Counted from the first letter of the stretch, positions 36,649-46,961 are shown. The stretch: DNA of 64,000 nt from Aurantibacillus circumpalustris (GCF_029625215.1 NZ_CP121197.1:496001-560000), one strand, 5' to 3'. Notes: generated from the sequence alone by a model not told the origin. Numbers and translations are program-made.

Positions 36649-39306
36649 TTACTTCGCTCTTGCTTTTACGTACTGGTATTTCTCGTATTTTTTACGTCCA
36701 ACTTTCCAATCACCACGGTACTTAGGCCCACCAACGGATGATGTTCTAACAAATTTAATTTTTGTTTTATCAATACCCTTTGCCTCAAGAGAAGTGCGAA
36801 TTAATATTTCAAGATTTTTACCTCGCACTGAGGCTAATGCTGGATTACCTCCCCTAGCACGCGATGGCACTCGCGACGCACTTGATTTAATTGTGATGGC
36901 TACTACCGGTCTCTTTTTCGTTAATTCAACAATGTTTTCAATAAAGTTAATCCAAGTCTCGTCGCTTTCATTTATAACTTTCCGTCCATACTTATAATAA
37001 AATTCATAGTCAGTTGCCGGAAGAACTTTTATCGTTTCGGAAGTGTGTGAAACTGCAGTTTTTGTTGCAACACTTGTTGGTGGAACAGAGTCCTCAAAAG
37101 CTACAAATAATTCTTTCGTATACGTTTTGCCTTCAGAAATTGCGCCAGTAGAAAACGTTTCCACTTCTGAAATAAATCCATCCTTATAAGCTACTACGAA
37201 ATATTTAGTTTTTGGCGTGAGTTCAATGCCCTTAACACTTCCTTTTGCATCGGTAACTGTTTCATACTTTACACCATCAGCATCTGTAAGAGAGATGTTT
37301 GCATTTGGTGCGGGTTTCTTGCTTTTAGGATGCTTTACACTAATATCAAGAAGCAGTTCTTTAGACGTAAATTTCTCTGCTTTGCCATCTAAATAAATTA
37401 CTTGATTGATTATTTTTGCTGACTTAATTCCAACCGTTGTAATTTCAATGGTTGCTGACTTTTTACTTTCTGCCTCAACAAATATGGTGTAAACTTTTTC
37501 AGGCTGTAATATTATACCATCGTATTTACCTTCTTCATTCGCGTTAAATATTTGAGTAGCACCATCCTTCTCCATGAGTGTGACTATAGCTGCAGGTATC
37601 GGCTTTTTATTTCTACTATCCTTTAAAATAATTGTATTTAAGACAATTGATTTTGAACTAACTTTTACTTTTCCAACCAACCTAACTGGTTCAAGCGATA
37701 CTTCACGTTTTATTTCTTGGTAGGAAACATCGTTGCTTACAAAAACATCCTCATTATAAAATTCCTCTCCTGTTTCAATCTGATAAGAAAAATTATACTC
37801 TTTGCCAGGAGGTAAGATAGTTGAAAAAGTTCCATTTACAAGTTTAGGGCGATAGGTTCCAATAATTTCGTTGGTTTGTTTATCGGTAACAATAATTTGG
37901 ATATTGTCTGGTAAGGACTCACCCTCTGCAGGAATTAGTTGTCCTTTAAATAAGGCTAAAAAAGTTTCCTTAGCTTCGGCCATAGAAATCATATAAATAT
38001 CCTTATCGCCATAACCACCAGGCTTTGCAGAAGAAAAATAGCCGCGCTTTCCATCAGGAGAGGTTACATAAAAAAGATCGTCCTCTGTTGTATTAATTGG
38101 ATAACCAATATTTGTAACATTTGTGAATCTATTTTCCTCAGTATTTAATGTTGCAAACATAATGTCATAACCTCCAATTGATTTTGGTCCGTTAGATGCA
38201 AAGAAAAAAGTTTGTCCGTCAGGATGAATAAATCCACCATCTTCATCAAATTCGGTATTTATAATCGGTCCCATATTTAAGGCCTTACTCCATTTTTGGT
38301 TTGGAAGTTTAATACAGCGATAAATGTCTTTTCCACCAAAACCTCCAGGTCTTTCGGATGAGAAAAATAAAACGTTTCCGTCTGCACTCAAACAGGCATG
38401 TGATTCTTGAAAGGGGGTATTCACATCGGATCCGAATTCCTTTAAAAAACTCCAGTCTTTTCCATCAAACGTGGTATAATAAATATTACCATCTCCTTCA
38501 GGGTTCTTACTGTTTCCATCGTTACGGTAAACTATCAACGTTTGACCATCTGGTGTTAGATTAATAGAAGCCTCATGGCCGAATGTATTTACATTATGAC
38601 TTAAGCCCGTTGGCCTACCCCAAATGCCATTATCATCTTTATACGAAACAACTATATCTTCAAAATAATAACCATTTTCTGTTTTCATCCCGCCGGTGGT
38701 TGTGTTTCGCTTGGTGGTATAAATAATCATCCGTTCGTCGGCACTTAATACTGCGCTATACTCTGGAAAAGGACTATTGATACTATCACCTAAATTTGTA
38801 ACAAGCACATTTAGCGGGCGATCAGCTGTTTCCTTGGCTAACTTAGCTGTGGAAATTCCTTTTTCCAACATTTTTAAAAACTCTTTGTCTTTTGGATCAA
38901 CAAATTGCCGAAACTTTTCATACGACGCTAATGCTTCGTCAAATTTATAATTGACGTGCAGGGCTTCTCCATAAAAATAATGTGCAAGTGGCGGTGCGTC
39001 TTTTTCCGAAGCATCGTCTGTTTTGTAATTTATAGACACATGCTTAACCGCTTCAGCAAGGTAGGCTTCTGCTTTAGTTTTTTTAAGAGGGTTTTCGAGG
39101 TAACAAACACCAACCATATAATTAATGTTTGATGATGTTGAATCTAAAAGGTAAGCCAACTCAAAATTTTGTTCAGCTTTAATTTCATCTCCTTCTAAGA
39201 GTTGATAAGATCCCTCTAAAAAATAATCTTTATAGGACGCTGGCTTTGTTTGAGCAGAAAGTGTAAGGGTAAGCGCGAGGAATATGAGACTGTAAAAAAA
39301 CTTCAT
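36649..39306 (-). CDS. PorE-like outer-membrane protein: TPR, PD40 propeller, OmpA-like end
   Basis: The 885-residue exported protein (signal peptide ends LTLSAQ) has TPR-like helices (about residues 25-150), then PD40/WD40-like propeller repeats (about 165-445: SADERMIIYTTKR, TPDGQTLIVYRNDG, SADGNVLFFSSERPGGFGGKDIYR, HPDGQTFFFASNGP). Carboxypeptidase-regulatory-like Ig repeats span about 450-750. A C-terminal domain includes NPALASVRGKNLEILI, a divergent OmpA-like peptidoglycan-binding motif. This domain order is that of PorE, a type IX secretion lipoprotein/anchor, and related gliding proteins. I see no lipobox cysteine at the cleavage site, so it is PorE-like rather than certainly PorE. 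Confidence 0.72.
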   Translation of the reverse strand: MKFFYSLIFLALTLTLSAQTKPASYKDYFLEGSYQLLEGDEIKAEQNFELAYLLDSTSSNINYMVGVCYLENPLKKTKAEAYLAEAVKHVSINYKTDDASEKDAPPLAHYFYGEALHVNYKFDEALASYEKFRQFVDPKDKEFLKMLEKGISTAKLAKETADRPLNVLVTNLGDSINSPFPEYSAVLSADERMIIYTTKRNTTTGGMKTENGYYFEDIVVSYKDDNGIWGRPTGLSHNVNTFGHEASINLTPDGQTLIVYRNDGNSKNPEGDGNIYYTTFDGKDWSFLKEFGSDVNTPFQESHACLSADGNVLFFSSERPGGFGGKDIYRCIKLPNQKWSKALNMGPIINTEFDEDGGFIHPDGQTFFFASNGPKSIGGYDIMFATLNTEENRFTNVTNIGYPINTTEDDLFYVTSPDGKRGYFSSAKPGGYGDKDIYMISMAEAKETFLALFKGQLIPAEGESLPDNIQIIVTDKQTNEIIGTYRPKLVNGTFSTILPPGKEYNFSYQIETGEEFYNEDVFVSNDVSYQEIKREVSLEPVRLVGKVKVSSKSIVLNTIILKDSRNKKPIPAAIVTLMEKDGATQIFNANEEGKYDGIILQPEKVYTIFVEAESKKSATIEITTVGIKSAKIINQVIYLDGKAEKFTSKELLLDISVKHPKSKKPAPNANISLTDADGVKYETVTDAKGSVKGIELTPKTKYFVVAYKDGFISEVETFSTGAISEGKTYTKELFVAFEDSVPPTSVATKTAVSHTSETIKVLPATDYEFYYKYGRKVINESDETWINFIENIVELTKKRPVVAITIKSSASRVPSRARGGNPALASVRGKNLEILIRTSLEAKGIDKTKIKFVRTSSVGGPKYRGDWKVGRKKYEKYQYVKARAK

Positions 39307-39386
39307 TGTATTTCTCTATATTAATATTAATAACCCAAGCACTTATTTGTAGTAGCGCTTATAAGAGCCAGAAGGTTGGTACGAAG

Positions 39387-39416
39387 CAAATATAAAATTT
39401 AATTTAAGAAAACAAA
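39387..39416 (-). promoter_or_regulatory. Promoter of the PorE-like gene
   Basis: On the minus strand, TTTG (39416-39413)-N18-TATATTTG (39394-39387) matches the consensus. The leader to the ATG at 39306 would be about 75 bases. Confidence 0.6.
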
Positions 39417-39710
39417 ATGTACTACAAAAAAAGTACTGGACAATGTTATGAACCATTTTTAGCCCAATTTAGACTTGTTTTAGGGTTATTTTGATATTAA
39501 ATCTGCCTCGTTTTTCCGATTTATAATTCCGGGATTTTTATCCCTATTTACAAATATAGGAGCTATGGCATTGTTGTCGTTAATGATTCTTTACGACATT
39601 TCTTACAAGCAGTTGGCCTGTTTTCTCGAAATTTGTGGCTTTATTATAGCAGTGTTTCCAAAGCAATTCGTGTTAATTTGTGCAATTCGTGGCTGAATTA
39701 ACTATCTTTG
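39417..39710. other. Divergent region before prfC with promoter and AATTCGTG-type repeat
   Basis: The plus-strand promoter of prfC is TTTG (39677-39680)-N22-TATCTTTG (39703-39710). The stretch 39661-39692 contains two AATTCGTG words (39665-39672 and 39684-39691) of a dispersed repeat family. Nothing else is recognised between 39417 and 39660. Confidence 0.5.
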
Positions 39711-39727
39711 CGGCCACAATTTTAAAA

Positions 39728-41308
39728 ATGACATTTACTGAAGAAATAAAGCGCCGTAGAACTTTTGCGATCATTGCCCATCCAGATGCTGGAAAAACAA
39801 CCCTGACAGAAAAACTGCTTCTTTTTGGTGGAGCTATTCAAACCGCAGGAGCTGTAAAATCTAATAAGATTAAAAAGTCTACTACTTCCGATTTTATGGA
39901 AATTGAGAAACAACGTGGTATCTCGGTTTCAACTTCTGTAATGGCTTTTGATTACAAAAATTATAAGGTAAATATTCTTGATACACCGGGACACGAAGAT
40001 TTTGCAGAAGATACCTATCGTACACTTAGCGCTGTAGATAGCGTTATCATGGTGATTGATTGTGTAAAAGGTGTTGAACCTCAAACCAGAAAATTATTGG
40101 AAGTATGTCGCATGCGTAATACTCCTGTAATTGTTTTTATCAATAAACTCGATCGTGAAGGACAAAATGCTTTTGATCTTTTAGACGAAATTGAAAAAGA
40201 ACTTAAAATAAAAGTTCGCCCAATGACATGGCCAATTGGTATTGGTAAGTCGTTTAAAGGTGTGTATAATCTTACACAGAGTTCTCTTAATTTATTTGAG
40301 GGAGATAATAAAACCACTTTAGGAGAAACCATTACAATTAAAGATATCAATGATCCATTAATTGACAAACGTGTTGGCTCCGATTTCGCAACCCAACTGC
40401 GCGAAGATGTTGATTTAATTGACGGTGTGTACGATGAATTAAACGTTCAAAAATATCTTGATGGTCAAATTAGTCCAGTATTTTTTGGAAGCGCGGTTAA
40501 CAATTTTGGTATTCACGAATTGTTAGATTGTTTTGTTGAGATTGCACCCTTTCCTAAGGAAAGAGATACTGACAATGGAATAATTGCTCCTGAAAACCCT
40601 AAGTTTAGCGGCTTTATTTTTAAAATTCACGCTAACCTCGATCCGAAACACCGCGACCGTATTGCTTTTTTAAGGATTTGCTCAGGAAAATTTGAAAGAA
40701 ATAAATATTATTTTAATGTGCGCGAAAAAAAGGAATTACGTTTTAGTAATCCTACTGCTTTTATGGCGCAACAGAAATCCGTTATCGATGAAGCTTTTCC
40801 TGGTGATGTAATTGGTTTGTATGATGCCGGAAATTTTAAAATTGGTGATTCACTAACAGAAGGAGCAAGCTTTCAATTTAAAGGGATTCCGAGTTTTTCA
40901 CCTGAGTTGTTTCGTTATGTAACCAATATGGATCCAATGAAAACAAAACAGCTTCAAAAAGGATTAGAACAATTAACGGATGAAGGTGTCGCACAACTTT
41001 TCACTAAAAAAGTAGATGGAAGAAAAGTTATTGGAACAGTTGGAGCATTACAATTTGAAGTAATTCAACATCGCTTAAAATCAGAATACAACGCAAGTGC
41101 AAGTTTTGATCAGATTAACTTATACAAAGCTCTTTGGATAAGCAGTACTGATAAGAAAAAACTAGATGCGTTTATGCAAGACAGGAATGCTCACATTGCT
41201 TTCGATAAAGAAGAGCGTCCCGTGTTTTTAGCTGAAAGTCCTTGGCTTTTGCAAATGGCTCAAGAAAAATTTCCTGATATTCAGTTTCATCTTAAAAGCG
41301 AATTCTAG
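39728..41308 (+). CDS. prfC: Peptide chain release factor 3
   Basis: RF3 is the GTPase that removes RF1/RF2 from the ribosome. The 526-residue length matches E. coli (529). Visible GTPase motifs are G1 [10 protein letters not shown], the switch region [19 protein letters not shown]3 [14 protein letters not shown] and G4 [11 protein letters not shown]3-specific segments follow: [40 protein letters not shown] and [12 protein letters not shown]. The start is the ATG at 39728, 17 bases past the -7 element; the in-frame extension upstream lies within the promoter. Confidence 0.96.
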   Translation: MTFTEEIKRRRTFAIIAHPDAGKTTLTEKLLLFGGAIQTAGAVKSNKIKKSTTSDFMEIEKQRGISVSTSVMAFDYKNYKVNILDTPGHEDFAEDTYRTLSAVDSVIMVIDCVKGVEPQTRKLLEVCRMRNTPVIVFINKLDREGQNAFDLLDEIEKELKIKVRPMTWPIGIGKSFKGVYNLTQSSLNLFEGDNKTTLGETITIKDINDPLIDKRVGSDFATQLREDVDLIDGVYDELNVQKYLDGQISPVFFGSAVNNFGIHELLDCFVEIAPFPKERDTDNGIIAPENPKFSGFIFKIHANLDPKHRDRIAFLRICSGKFERNKYYFNVREKKELRFSNPTAFMAQQKSVIDEAFPGDVIGLYDAGNFKIGDSLTEGASFQFKGIPSFSPELFRYVTNMDPMKTKQLQKGLEQLTDEGVAQLFTKKVDGRKVIGTVGALQFEVIQHRLKSEYNASASFDQINLYKALWISSTDKKKLDAFMQDRNAHIAFDKEERPVFLAESPWLLQMAQEKFPDIQFHLKSEF

Positions 41309-41440
41309 TCTAATTCAATTCATCATCTTTTTTTCAATAAATTTCTTATAATTTGTTGTTGTTTTAATTTCACATTTTAGGATTTGCAATTACATATAAT
41401 TAATTATATTGCGCAACTTATAAAAAAACCTTGCACCTCT

Positions 41441-43021
41441 ATGAAAAAAAAATTTGTCCTTCCGTTCTTCTTGACATCACTATTCTTCGGTCACTTAAGC
41501 TATTCCCAAATTGTTAAGTACAGCTTTAGTCAAGAATTCCCAACCATAAAAAAGCATGTGGATATGGGTTTTTATCAATTCGATAAAAATATTTTTGCGC
41601 AAACTTATTATCGCCATGAAGAAGGTATGGTCTTTCAGATTTTTGACGAGAAGTTTAACAAAATAAAAAAACAAGAAATTGTTCGAATTAAACAAGATGG
41701 TTACAGCAACGAAGGTCTTTTTTGTGTAAAAAATGATTTTTTCTGGTTGTATTCAACATGGAAACGCAGCGAAGAAAAAGAACAACTATGGGCTCTCCCA
41801 CTGGATAAACAAGCTTTTAAATTGGGCGAAAAACCAATTAAACTAAGCGAGTCTGGAAAATTAGCCAGTCAAATGGGTTATGATAAATACCGTTTTTATT
41901 ATTCGAACGATAGCGCCATGATGATGATGACTTGTCGCTTGAAACCAAAAGAAAGAAGAGACAAAATTAATAAAGACGTGATTGGTTTTAATTTATATGA
42001 TAGCCAAATGAAAACGTTGTATTCACACGAAATAGAAATGCCTTATACAGAAGCTGATATGGACATTCTTGGAAATGAAATAGATTCAAAGGGTAATATT
42101 TATTTATTGGCAAATGTAGCGTTAAACAATTCCATTGACGGTGAAAAAAAAGAAAACAAGGGGCTTTACCGTTATGATCTAATGCGCGTTAATCAAAAAA
42201 CCAATACCATGGAATCTATTAAGTTCAGTCTCGATAATAAATTTGTAAATACTTCTATACTTTCAGAAGACCTTCTCGGAAATATTATTATTACGGGTTA
42301 TTATTCTAACGGATCTGGCGGCGGTATTGATGGTGCTTATATTACGCGCATTGAGCTTGATGAAAAAAGTGCATTTAAAAAATTAAATACGACCTATTGT
42401 GAATTTCCAAAAGAAGTTTTGCAAGCTTATGAGAGTGAGAGAACAAAACGTAAAATGGATAGAAGAGATAAAAAGGATGATTTAGAAGCTTCCAATCTCA
42501 GATTTAGAAAAGTTATTTTTGATTCAGAAGGTGGTATAACTATTATTGGAGAGGAATATTATGTTGTGGTGCATACTAGCACCAGTAGTAATGGATCAAC
42601 AACAACATCTTATACTTATTATTATGATAACATTCTTGTACTGAAAGCAAACAAGAATGGTAAAACAGAATGGTGTCAGAAAATTCCTAAATACCAAAAA
42701 GGCAAAAAAGATGATGACTTAGGTTTCTTTTCACACTCAGCTAAAGGGAACACTTATTTCTTTTACCTTGATAATGCCAAGAATGCAAAACTGGGGTTAA
42801 ACGAAATGCCCGCCTTGCATGCTGCCGGGAAAGGTGGTTTTTTAACCTGCGTTAAAATTGATGGATCTGGACAAATGACAAAACAATCTGTTTTCGATAC
42901 TAAAAAAGAAAAAGTTAAGTTACGTCCAAGAAGTTTTGAAACAGTTGACAGAAATTTAGTTGTTGACCGCTTAAAAGAAGACCGAAAAACTTCGAAGGTG
43001 TTTAGGTTAGAAGTGTTGTAA
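41441..43021 (+). CDS. Secreted protein of unknown function
   Basis: I do not recognise a family. The 526-residue product starts with a clear signal peptide (MKKKFVLPFFLTSLFFGHLSYSQ) and has no sorting domain or membrane segment afterwards. Repeated strands alternating aromatic and charged residues (for example VKNDFFWLYSTWKRSEEKEQLWALPLD and DSKGNIYLLANVALN) suggest a beta-propeller-like fold. A Lys/Glu/Arg-rich segment lies around residue 340 (ERTKRKMDRRDKKDDLE), followed by a Thr/Ser/Tyr stretch. It is probably periplasmic. The ATG at 41441 is used because the preceding codons do not fit a signal peptide start. It is followed by a good terminator. Confidence 0.65.
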   Translation: MKKKFVLPFFLTSLFFGHLSYSQIVKYSFSQEFPTIKKHVDMGFYQFDKNIFAQTYYRHEEGMVFQIFDEKFNKIKKQEIVRIKQDGYSNEGLFCVKNDFFWLYSTWKRSEEKEQLWALPLDKQAFKLGEKPIKLSESGKLASQMGYDKYRFYYSNDSAMMMMTCRLKPKERRDKINKDVIGFNLYDSQMKTLYSHEIEMPYTEADMDILGNEIDSKGNIYLLANVALNNSIDGEKKENKGLYRYDLMRVNQKTNTMESIKFSLDNKFVNTSILSEDLLGNIIITGYYSNGSGGGIDGAYITRIELDEKSAFKKLNTTYCEFPKEVLQAYESERTKRKMDRRDKKDDLEASNLRFRKVIFDSEGGITIIGEEYYVVVHTSTSSNGSTTTSYTYYYDNILVLKANKNGKTEWCQKIPKYQKGKKDDDLGFFSHSAKGNTYFFYLDNAKNAKLGLNEMPALHAAGKGGFLTCVKIDGSGQMTKQSVFDTKKEKVKLRPRSFETVDRNLVVDRLKEDRKTSKVFRLEVL

Positions 43022-43046
43022 ATTTCCTAATCATTTAAAACACATT

Positions 43047-43081
43047 AAAAAGTGATCTTCTTGACAAAGAGATCACTTTTT
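43047..43081 (+). terminator. Intrinsic terminator before the suf cluster
   Basis: AAAAAGTGATCT (43047-43058) pairs with AGATCACTTTTT (43070-43081), a 12-bp stem ending in T residues, 25 bases after the preceding stop. It isolates the suf promoter from upstream transcription. Confidence 0.85.
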
Positions 43082-43189
43082 AATTAAGAAACAATTTCCT
43101 CAAAATACACCCTGTATAAGACCAAAGATTTCTTAAAATGCAGACATTTGTTAATTAAGGTTTGATCCATAGCACACAAACAGTTTTTA

Positions 43190-43221
43190 TTTGCCTATAT
43201 ACCTTATTTATGGTATTTTTG
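43190..43221 (+). promoter_or_regulatory. Promoter of the suf cluster
   Basis: TTTG (43190-43193)-N20-TATTTTTG (43214-43221) is a strong match to the Bacteroidota promoter, 61 bases before the first suf gene. Confidence 0.7.
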
Positions 43222-43247
43222 TAGTCTAATTAGATTTAGTCTAATTA
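43222..43247 (+). promoter_or_regulatory. Operator-like repeats at the suf transcription start
   Basis: The 11-base word TAGTCTAATTA occurs twice (43222-43232 and 43237-43247), 15 bases apart. The same stretch holds the palindrome TCTAATTAGA (43225-43234) and the inverted repeat ATTAGA-N5-TCTAAT (43229-43245). It begins directly after the -7 element, covering the expected +1, which is a classic repressor position. An Rrf2/IscR-, Fur- or DtxR-type regulator is possible; none is encoded in the window. Confidence 0.55.
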
Positions 43248-43282
43248 ATTATAGGTTATAATTCATTAAAAAACAAATAGTT

Positions 43283-43609
43283 ATGATAACTGTGAGTGAA
43301 AATGCAAAAAATCATGCCATCGATTTAATCGCTAAAGAAAATCATCCCGAAGGTACGTTTATTCGTGTGGGTGTTGACGGTGGTGGTTGCTCTGGCTTGT
43401 CTTACAAATTAGAGTTTGATCATAACCTAAAAGAAGGTGATCAAATGTTTGAGGATAAAGGAATTAAAGTTGTGGTTGACAGAAAGAGTTTTCTTTATCT
43501 GGTAGGAACTGAATTAGAATATACGGGTGGACTAAACGGAAAAGGCTTTGTCTTCAACAATCCAAATGCTTCACGCACCTGTGGTTGCGGTGAGAGTTTT
43601 AGCGTTTAA
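43283..43609 (+). CDS. sufA: A-type iron-sulfur carrier (SufA/IscA family)
   Basis: The 108-residue HesB-family protein has the three conserved cysteines that bind a Fe-S cluster: Cys in GGGCSGLSYKLEF and the C-terminal CGC of TCGCGESFSV. It accepts clusters from the SufBCD scaffold and delivers them to target enzymes in the cytoplasm. It is the first gene after the suf promoter and precedes sufB by about 100 bases. IscA and ErpA share this fold; the operon context favours SufA. Confidence 0.92.
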   Translation: MITVSENAKNHAIDLIAKENHPEGTFIRVGVDGGGCSGLSYKLEFDHNLKEGDQMFEDKGIKVVVDRKSFLYLVGTELEYTGGLNGKGFVFNNPNASRTCGCGESFSV

Positions 43610-43707
43610 CACAAATTCTTATTCAAATTTATTTATAAACTAAAATTTAAACCACGTTATTTCACCACATAGCTTTGTGTCATTTGTGAAATTCGTGTCT
43701 AAAAAAA

Positions 43708-45168
43708 ATGGCAGAACAAAACGAGGTTCTTGAAGAACACATAAATAGCGAATACAAATACGGTTTTACAACAGAAGTTGAGACGGATACTTTTGCACCA
43801 GGTTTAAACGAAGACGTAGTACGTGCATTGAGCAAAAAGAAAAACGAACCAGAATGGTTACTTGAATTTCGCTTAAAAGCTTACCGTCATTGGTTAACTA
43901 TGAAGGCGCCTGATAACTGGGCACATCTGACTTATCCGAAAATAGATTTCAACGATATCATTTATTATTCGGCACCAAAACAAATGCCGCAATTAAAAAG
44001 CTTAGATGAAGTAGATCCTGAACTTTTGAGGACATTTGAAAAACTTGGTATTTCACTCGAAGAACAAAAACGTTTAAGCGGTGTTGAATCAAACATTGCT
44101 GTTGATGCAGTATTTGATAGCGTTTCCGTAAAAACAACATTTCGTGAAACGCTTTCTGAAAAAGGAATTCTTTTTTGTTCGTTTAGCGAAGCCGTTCAGG
44201 AATTTCCTGACTTGATTAAAAAATACATGGGCATGGTTGTGCCTTATACAGATAACTATTACGCAGCTCTAAACTCAGCAGTATTCAGCGACGGTTCATT
44301 TTGTTACATTCCTAAAGGTGTTCGTTGCCCAATGGAATTGTCGACTTACTTTAGAATTAATGCAAAAGGTACTGGTCAGTTTGAAAGAACACTGATTGTT
44401 GCCGACGAAGGAAGTTATGTATCTTACTTGGAAGGCTGCACTGCACCAGTGCGTGACGAAAATCAATTACACGCTGCTATTGTTGAAATTATTGCACATA
44501 AAGATGCAGAAGTAAAATACAGCACCGTTCAAAACTGGTATCCTGGTGATAAAGACGGTAAAGGTGGTATTTTTAATTTCGTTACAAAGCGTGGCATTTG
44601 TTTGGAAGACAATTCTAAAATTAGCTGGACTCAAGTAGAAACAGGCTCTGCGATTACATGGAAATATCCTTCTGTTATTTTAAAAGGAAATAACAGTGTT
44701 GGAGAATTCTATTCTGTTGCTGTAACAAACAACAAACAAGAAGCGGACACTGGAACAAAAATGATTCACATTGGGAAAAACACTCGGAGTACAATTATCT
44801 CTAAAGGTATTAGCGCAGGTTTTAGTAATAACAGTTACCGTGGATTAGTGCAAGTGCGTAAAGGCGCTACCAATGCAAGAAATTTTTCTCAATGCGATAG
44901 TTTATTAATGGGAGACAAATGTGGAGCTCATACATTTCCATACATTGAAATAAAAGACAAAACTGCCACTGTAGAACACGAAGCAACAACAAGTAAAATT
45001 GGTGAAGACCAATTGTTTTATTGCAAACAGCGTGGTATTGATATGGAAAAATCTATTGCGTTAATAGTTAACGGTTATTGCAAAGAAGTTCTAAATAAAC
45101 TACCGATGGAGTTTGCTGTTGAAGCGCAAAAATTATTGGCTGTAAGTTTGGAGGGAAGTGTAGGATAG
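43708..45168 (+). CDS. sufB: Fe-S cluster assembly scaffold SufB
   Basis: SufB (486 residues; E. coli 495) is the scaffold subunit of the SufBC2D complex. Recognisable blocks include [67 protein letters not shown] and the C-terminal [22 protein letters not shown] with the cysteine and glutamate used in cluster assembly. The beta-helix core is complete. The next ORF begins five bases after the stop and is not a suf gene. Confidence 0.96.
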   Translation: MAEQNEVLEEHINSEYKYGFTTEVETDTFAPGLNEDVVRALSKKKNEPEWLLEFRLKAYRHWLTMKAPDNWAHLTYPKIDFNDIIYYSAPKQMPQLKSLDEVDPELLRTFEKLGISLEEQKRLSGVESNIAVDAVFDSVSVKTTFRETLSEKGILFCSFSEAVQEFPDLIKKYMGMVVPYTDNYYAALNSAVFSDGSFCYIPKGVRCPMELSTYFRINAKGTGQFERTLIVADEGSYVSYLEGCTAPVRDENQLHAAIVEIIAHKDAEVKYSTVQNWYPGDKDGKGGIFNFVTKRGICLEDNSKISWTQVETGSAITWKYPSVILKGNNSVGEFYSVAVTNNKQEADTGTKMIHIGKNTRSTIISKGISAGFSNNSYRGLVQVRKGATNARNFSQCDSLLMGDKCGAHTFPYIEIKDKTATVEHEATTSKIGEDQLFYCKQRGIDMEKSIALIVNGYCKEVLNKLPMEFAVEAQKLLAVSLEGSVG

Positions 45169-45173
45169 AATAA

Positions 45174-46922
45174 ATGTTAGTTGATACCGTAAAATATAAA
45201 TTTTCTAACTATTCCATTTTCTTAACCGTTGTTTTATCTGTTGGTATAAGTTGGTTCTATAAATGGAACTATACCGACTATCCACTAGACTTTATGGGTG
45301 GCGATGCAAAAGATTATTACTCGGGACTAGTTTCTATTTTTATCACACACGATTTCACTTCTCAAACTGGCAACGATTGGTTCTTGCTAAAAACAAATAG
45401 CGGAACAATTAATGTGCATCCTATTGGTGTTTCAGTTTTGTTATTGCCTTTCTTTGCAATTGCAAGTTTATTGGCTGGAGTTTTTAATTTTCCAATGGAT
45501 GGTTTTAGTTTTCCATTTCAACTACTGGTTGCAATAGGCGCTTTGGTATATGCTGTCATTGGATTGGTTTATATTCGAAAACTATTTCAACTTCATAACA
45601 TCGGTGACAAAACAAGCTCCATCATTATTCTACTTGTGTTTTTTGGTACGAATCTTTTAAATTATACTTTGTCCGAAGCAGGATTGTCGCACGTATATTC
45701 TTTTAGTCTTATTTCTATTTTCCTTTATCACAGTTCAAAATTTGTTTTACAAAGAGAAAACAAAAATTTATTGAGCGCATTTCTAATTTTAGGGTTAATT
45801 GTTTTGGTTAGACCCAACAACATTTTAATTCTACTTACCATTTTTATGTGGTTTAAAAGTTTTGAAGAATGTAAACAGTTCTTTCGTGATTTATTTAAGA
45901 ATAAAGCATTCTACAAAGCATCTCTGCTAGCCATAAGTATTGTCCTCGTTCAAAGCCTAGTATGGTTTATTCAGAGTAAAAGTTTTTTTCACAACACTTA
46001 TAAAGCAGACGGTTTTTATTGGTTGAATCCTCAAATTTTAAAAATGCTCTTTGGTTTCGATGGTGGGTTTTTTATTTATTCACCTATTTGCTTTTTGTTT
46101 TTACTCGGACTTATTTTTTTATTTCGGGAAAATAAATTTTCTTTTATTTCGACCTCACTTTTTCTCCTTGGTTTGTTTTATTTCTTTGCAAGCTATTGGG
46201 CTTATAACTATTTTGATGGATTTGGAATCCGGGTGTTAGTAGACTATTATGCACTTTTTTCTTTTATTGGCGCTAAGCTGTTTACTCACTTTTTAGGAAA
46301 AACTTTGATTTATAATTCTATTGTTTTTATCTCAACCCTTCTTCTCTTCGTAAATTTAATTTATTCCTATCAAGCCAATCGCAACATTTTATTACGCGCA
46401 GGCATGACTTTTAATAAATGGAAATACATTTTTTTAAAAACCAGCTCAGAGTATCAAAACGTTTTAGGTGGAAGTAACGAACTTACCCCCTACTCTTCTA
46501 AAAAACAAGAAGTAGTTTTAACTTCTGAAATTCCCATCAACGAAGCTTTTAATTTTTCGCAAAAAGAGTACGGCCCAACACTTCATTTTGATAGCATTGG
46601 ATTTCATTCACGCCGTATTCAATTAAAAATTAATTGTAAACGACAAGAACTATTCTTAAACGCCAGCAAAGACGCCTTACTTTGCGTTGCCCTAGAAGAT
46701 GGAGAAACGCACGAAGGGAAATCGTACACACAATTTAAGCTAAACGAAACGCCTGCTATTGACTGCTGTGATGAAAGAGAATATAATTACACTGCAAATA
46801 TTACGGCAGATTTTAAACCAAAAGATAAACTTTCTGTATATATATGGAACATAAAACAGCAAGCCTTTCTTTTAAATAAACTATCAGTAAACGTATACAA
46901 TTACAATTTTCAAATTAACTAA
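45174..46922 (+). CDS. Polytopic GT-C-like membrane protein inserted between sufB and sufC
   Basis: The 582-residue protein has about ten hydrophobic segments within residues 10-410 and a soluble C-terminal part of about 170 residues. An acidic first-loop motif GGDAKDYYS (Asp44, Asp47) and SEAGLSHVYSF plus VLVRPNN are typical of GT-C glycosyltransferases (mannosyltransferase/GT39-like), which use lipid-linked sugars outside the cytoplasmic membrane. No exact family is recognised. The ATG lies five bases after the sufB stop, and 39 bases separate its stop from sufC, so it is transcribed with the suf genes. It has no obvious link with Fe-S assembly and is probably a later insertion. Confidence 0.65.
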   Translation: MLVDTVKYKFSNYSIFLTVVLSVGISWFYKWNYTDYPLDFMGGDAKDYYSGLVSIFITHDFTSQTGNDWFLLKTNSGTINVHPIGVSVLLLPFFAIASLLAGVFNFPMDGFSFPFQLLVAIGALVYAVIGLVYIRKLFQLHNIGDKTSSIIILLVFFGTNLLNYTLSEAGLSHVYSFSLISIFLYHSSKFVLQRENKNLLSAFLILGLIVLVRPNNILILLTIFMWFKSFEECKQFFRDLFKNKAFYKASLLAISIVLVQSLVWFIQSKSFFHNTYKADGFYWLNPQILKMLFGFDGGFFIYSPICFLFLLGLIFLFRENKFSFISTSLFLLGLFYFFASYWAYNYFDGFGIRVLVDYYALFSFIGAKLFTHFLGKTLIYNSIVFISTLLLFVNLIYSYQANRNILLRAGMTFNKWKYIFLKTSSEYQNVLGGSNELTPYSSKKQEVVLTSEIPINEAFNFSQKEYGPTLHFDSIGFHSRRIQLKINCKRQELFLNASKDALLCVALEDGETHEGKSYTQFKLNETPAIDCCDEREYNYTANITADFKPKDKLSVYIWNIKQQAFLLNKLSVNVYNYNFQIN

Positions 46923-46961
46923 CAAAAGAAGTCACAAGACTTCAATAAATAAAAAAACAAA

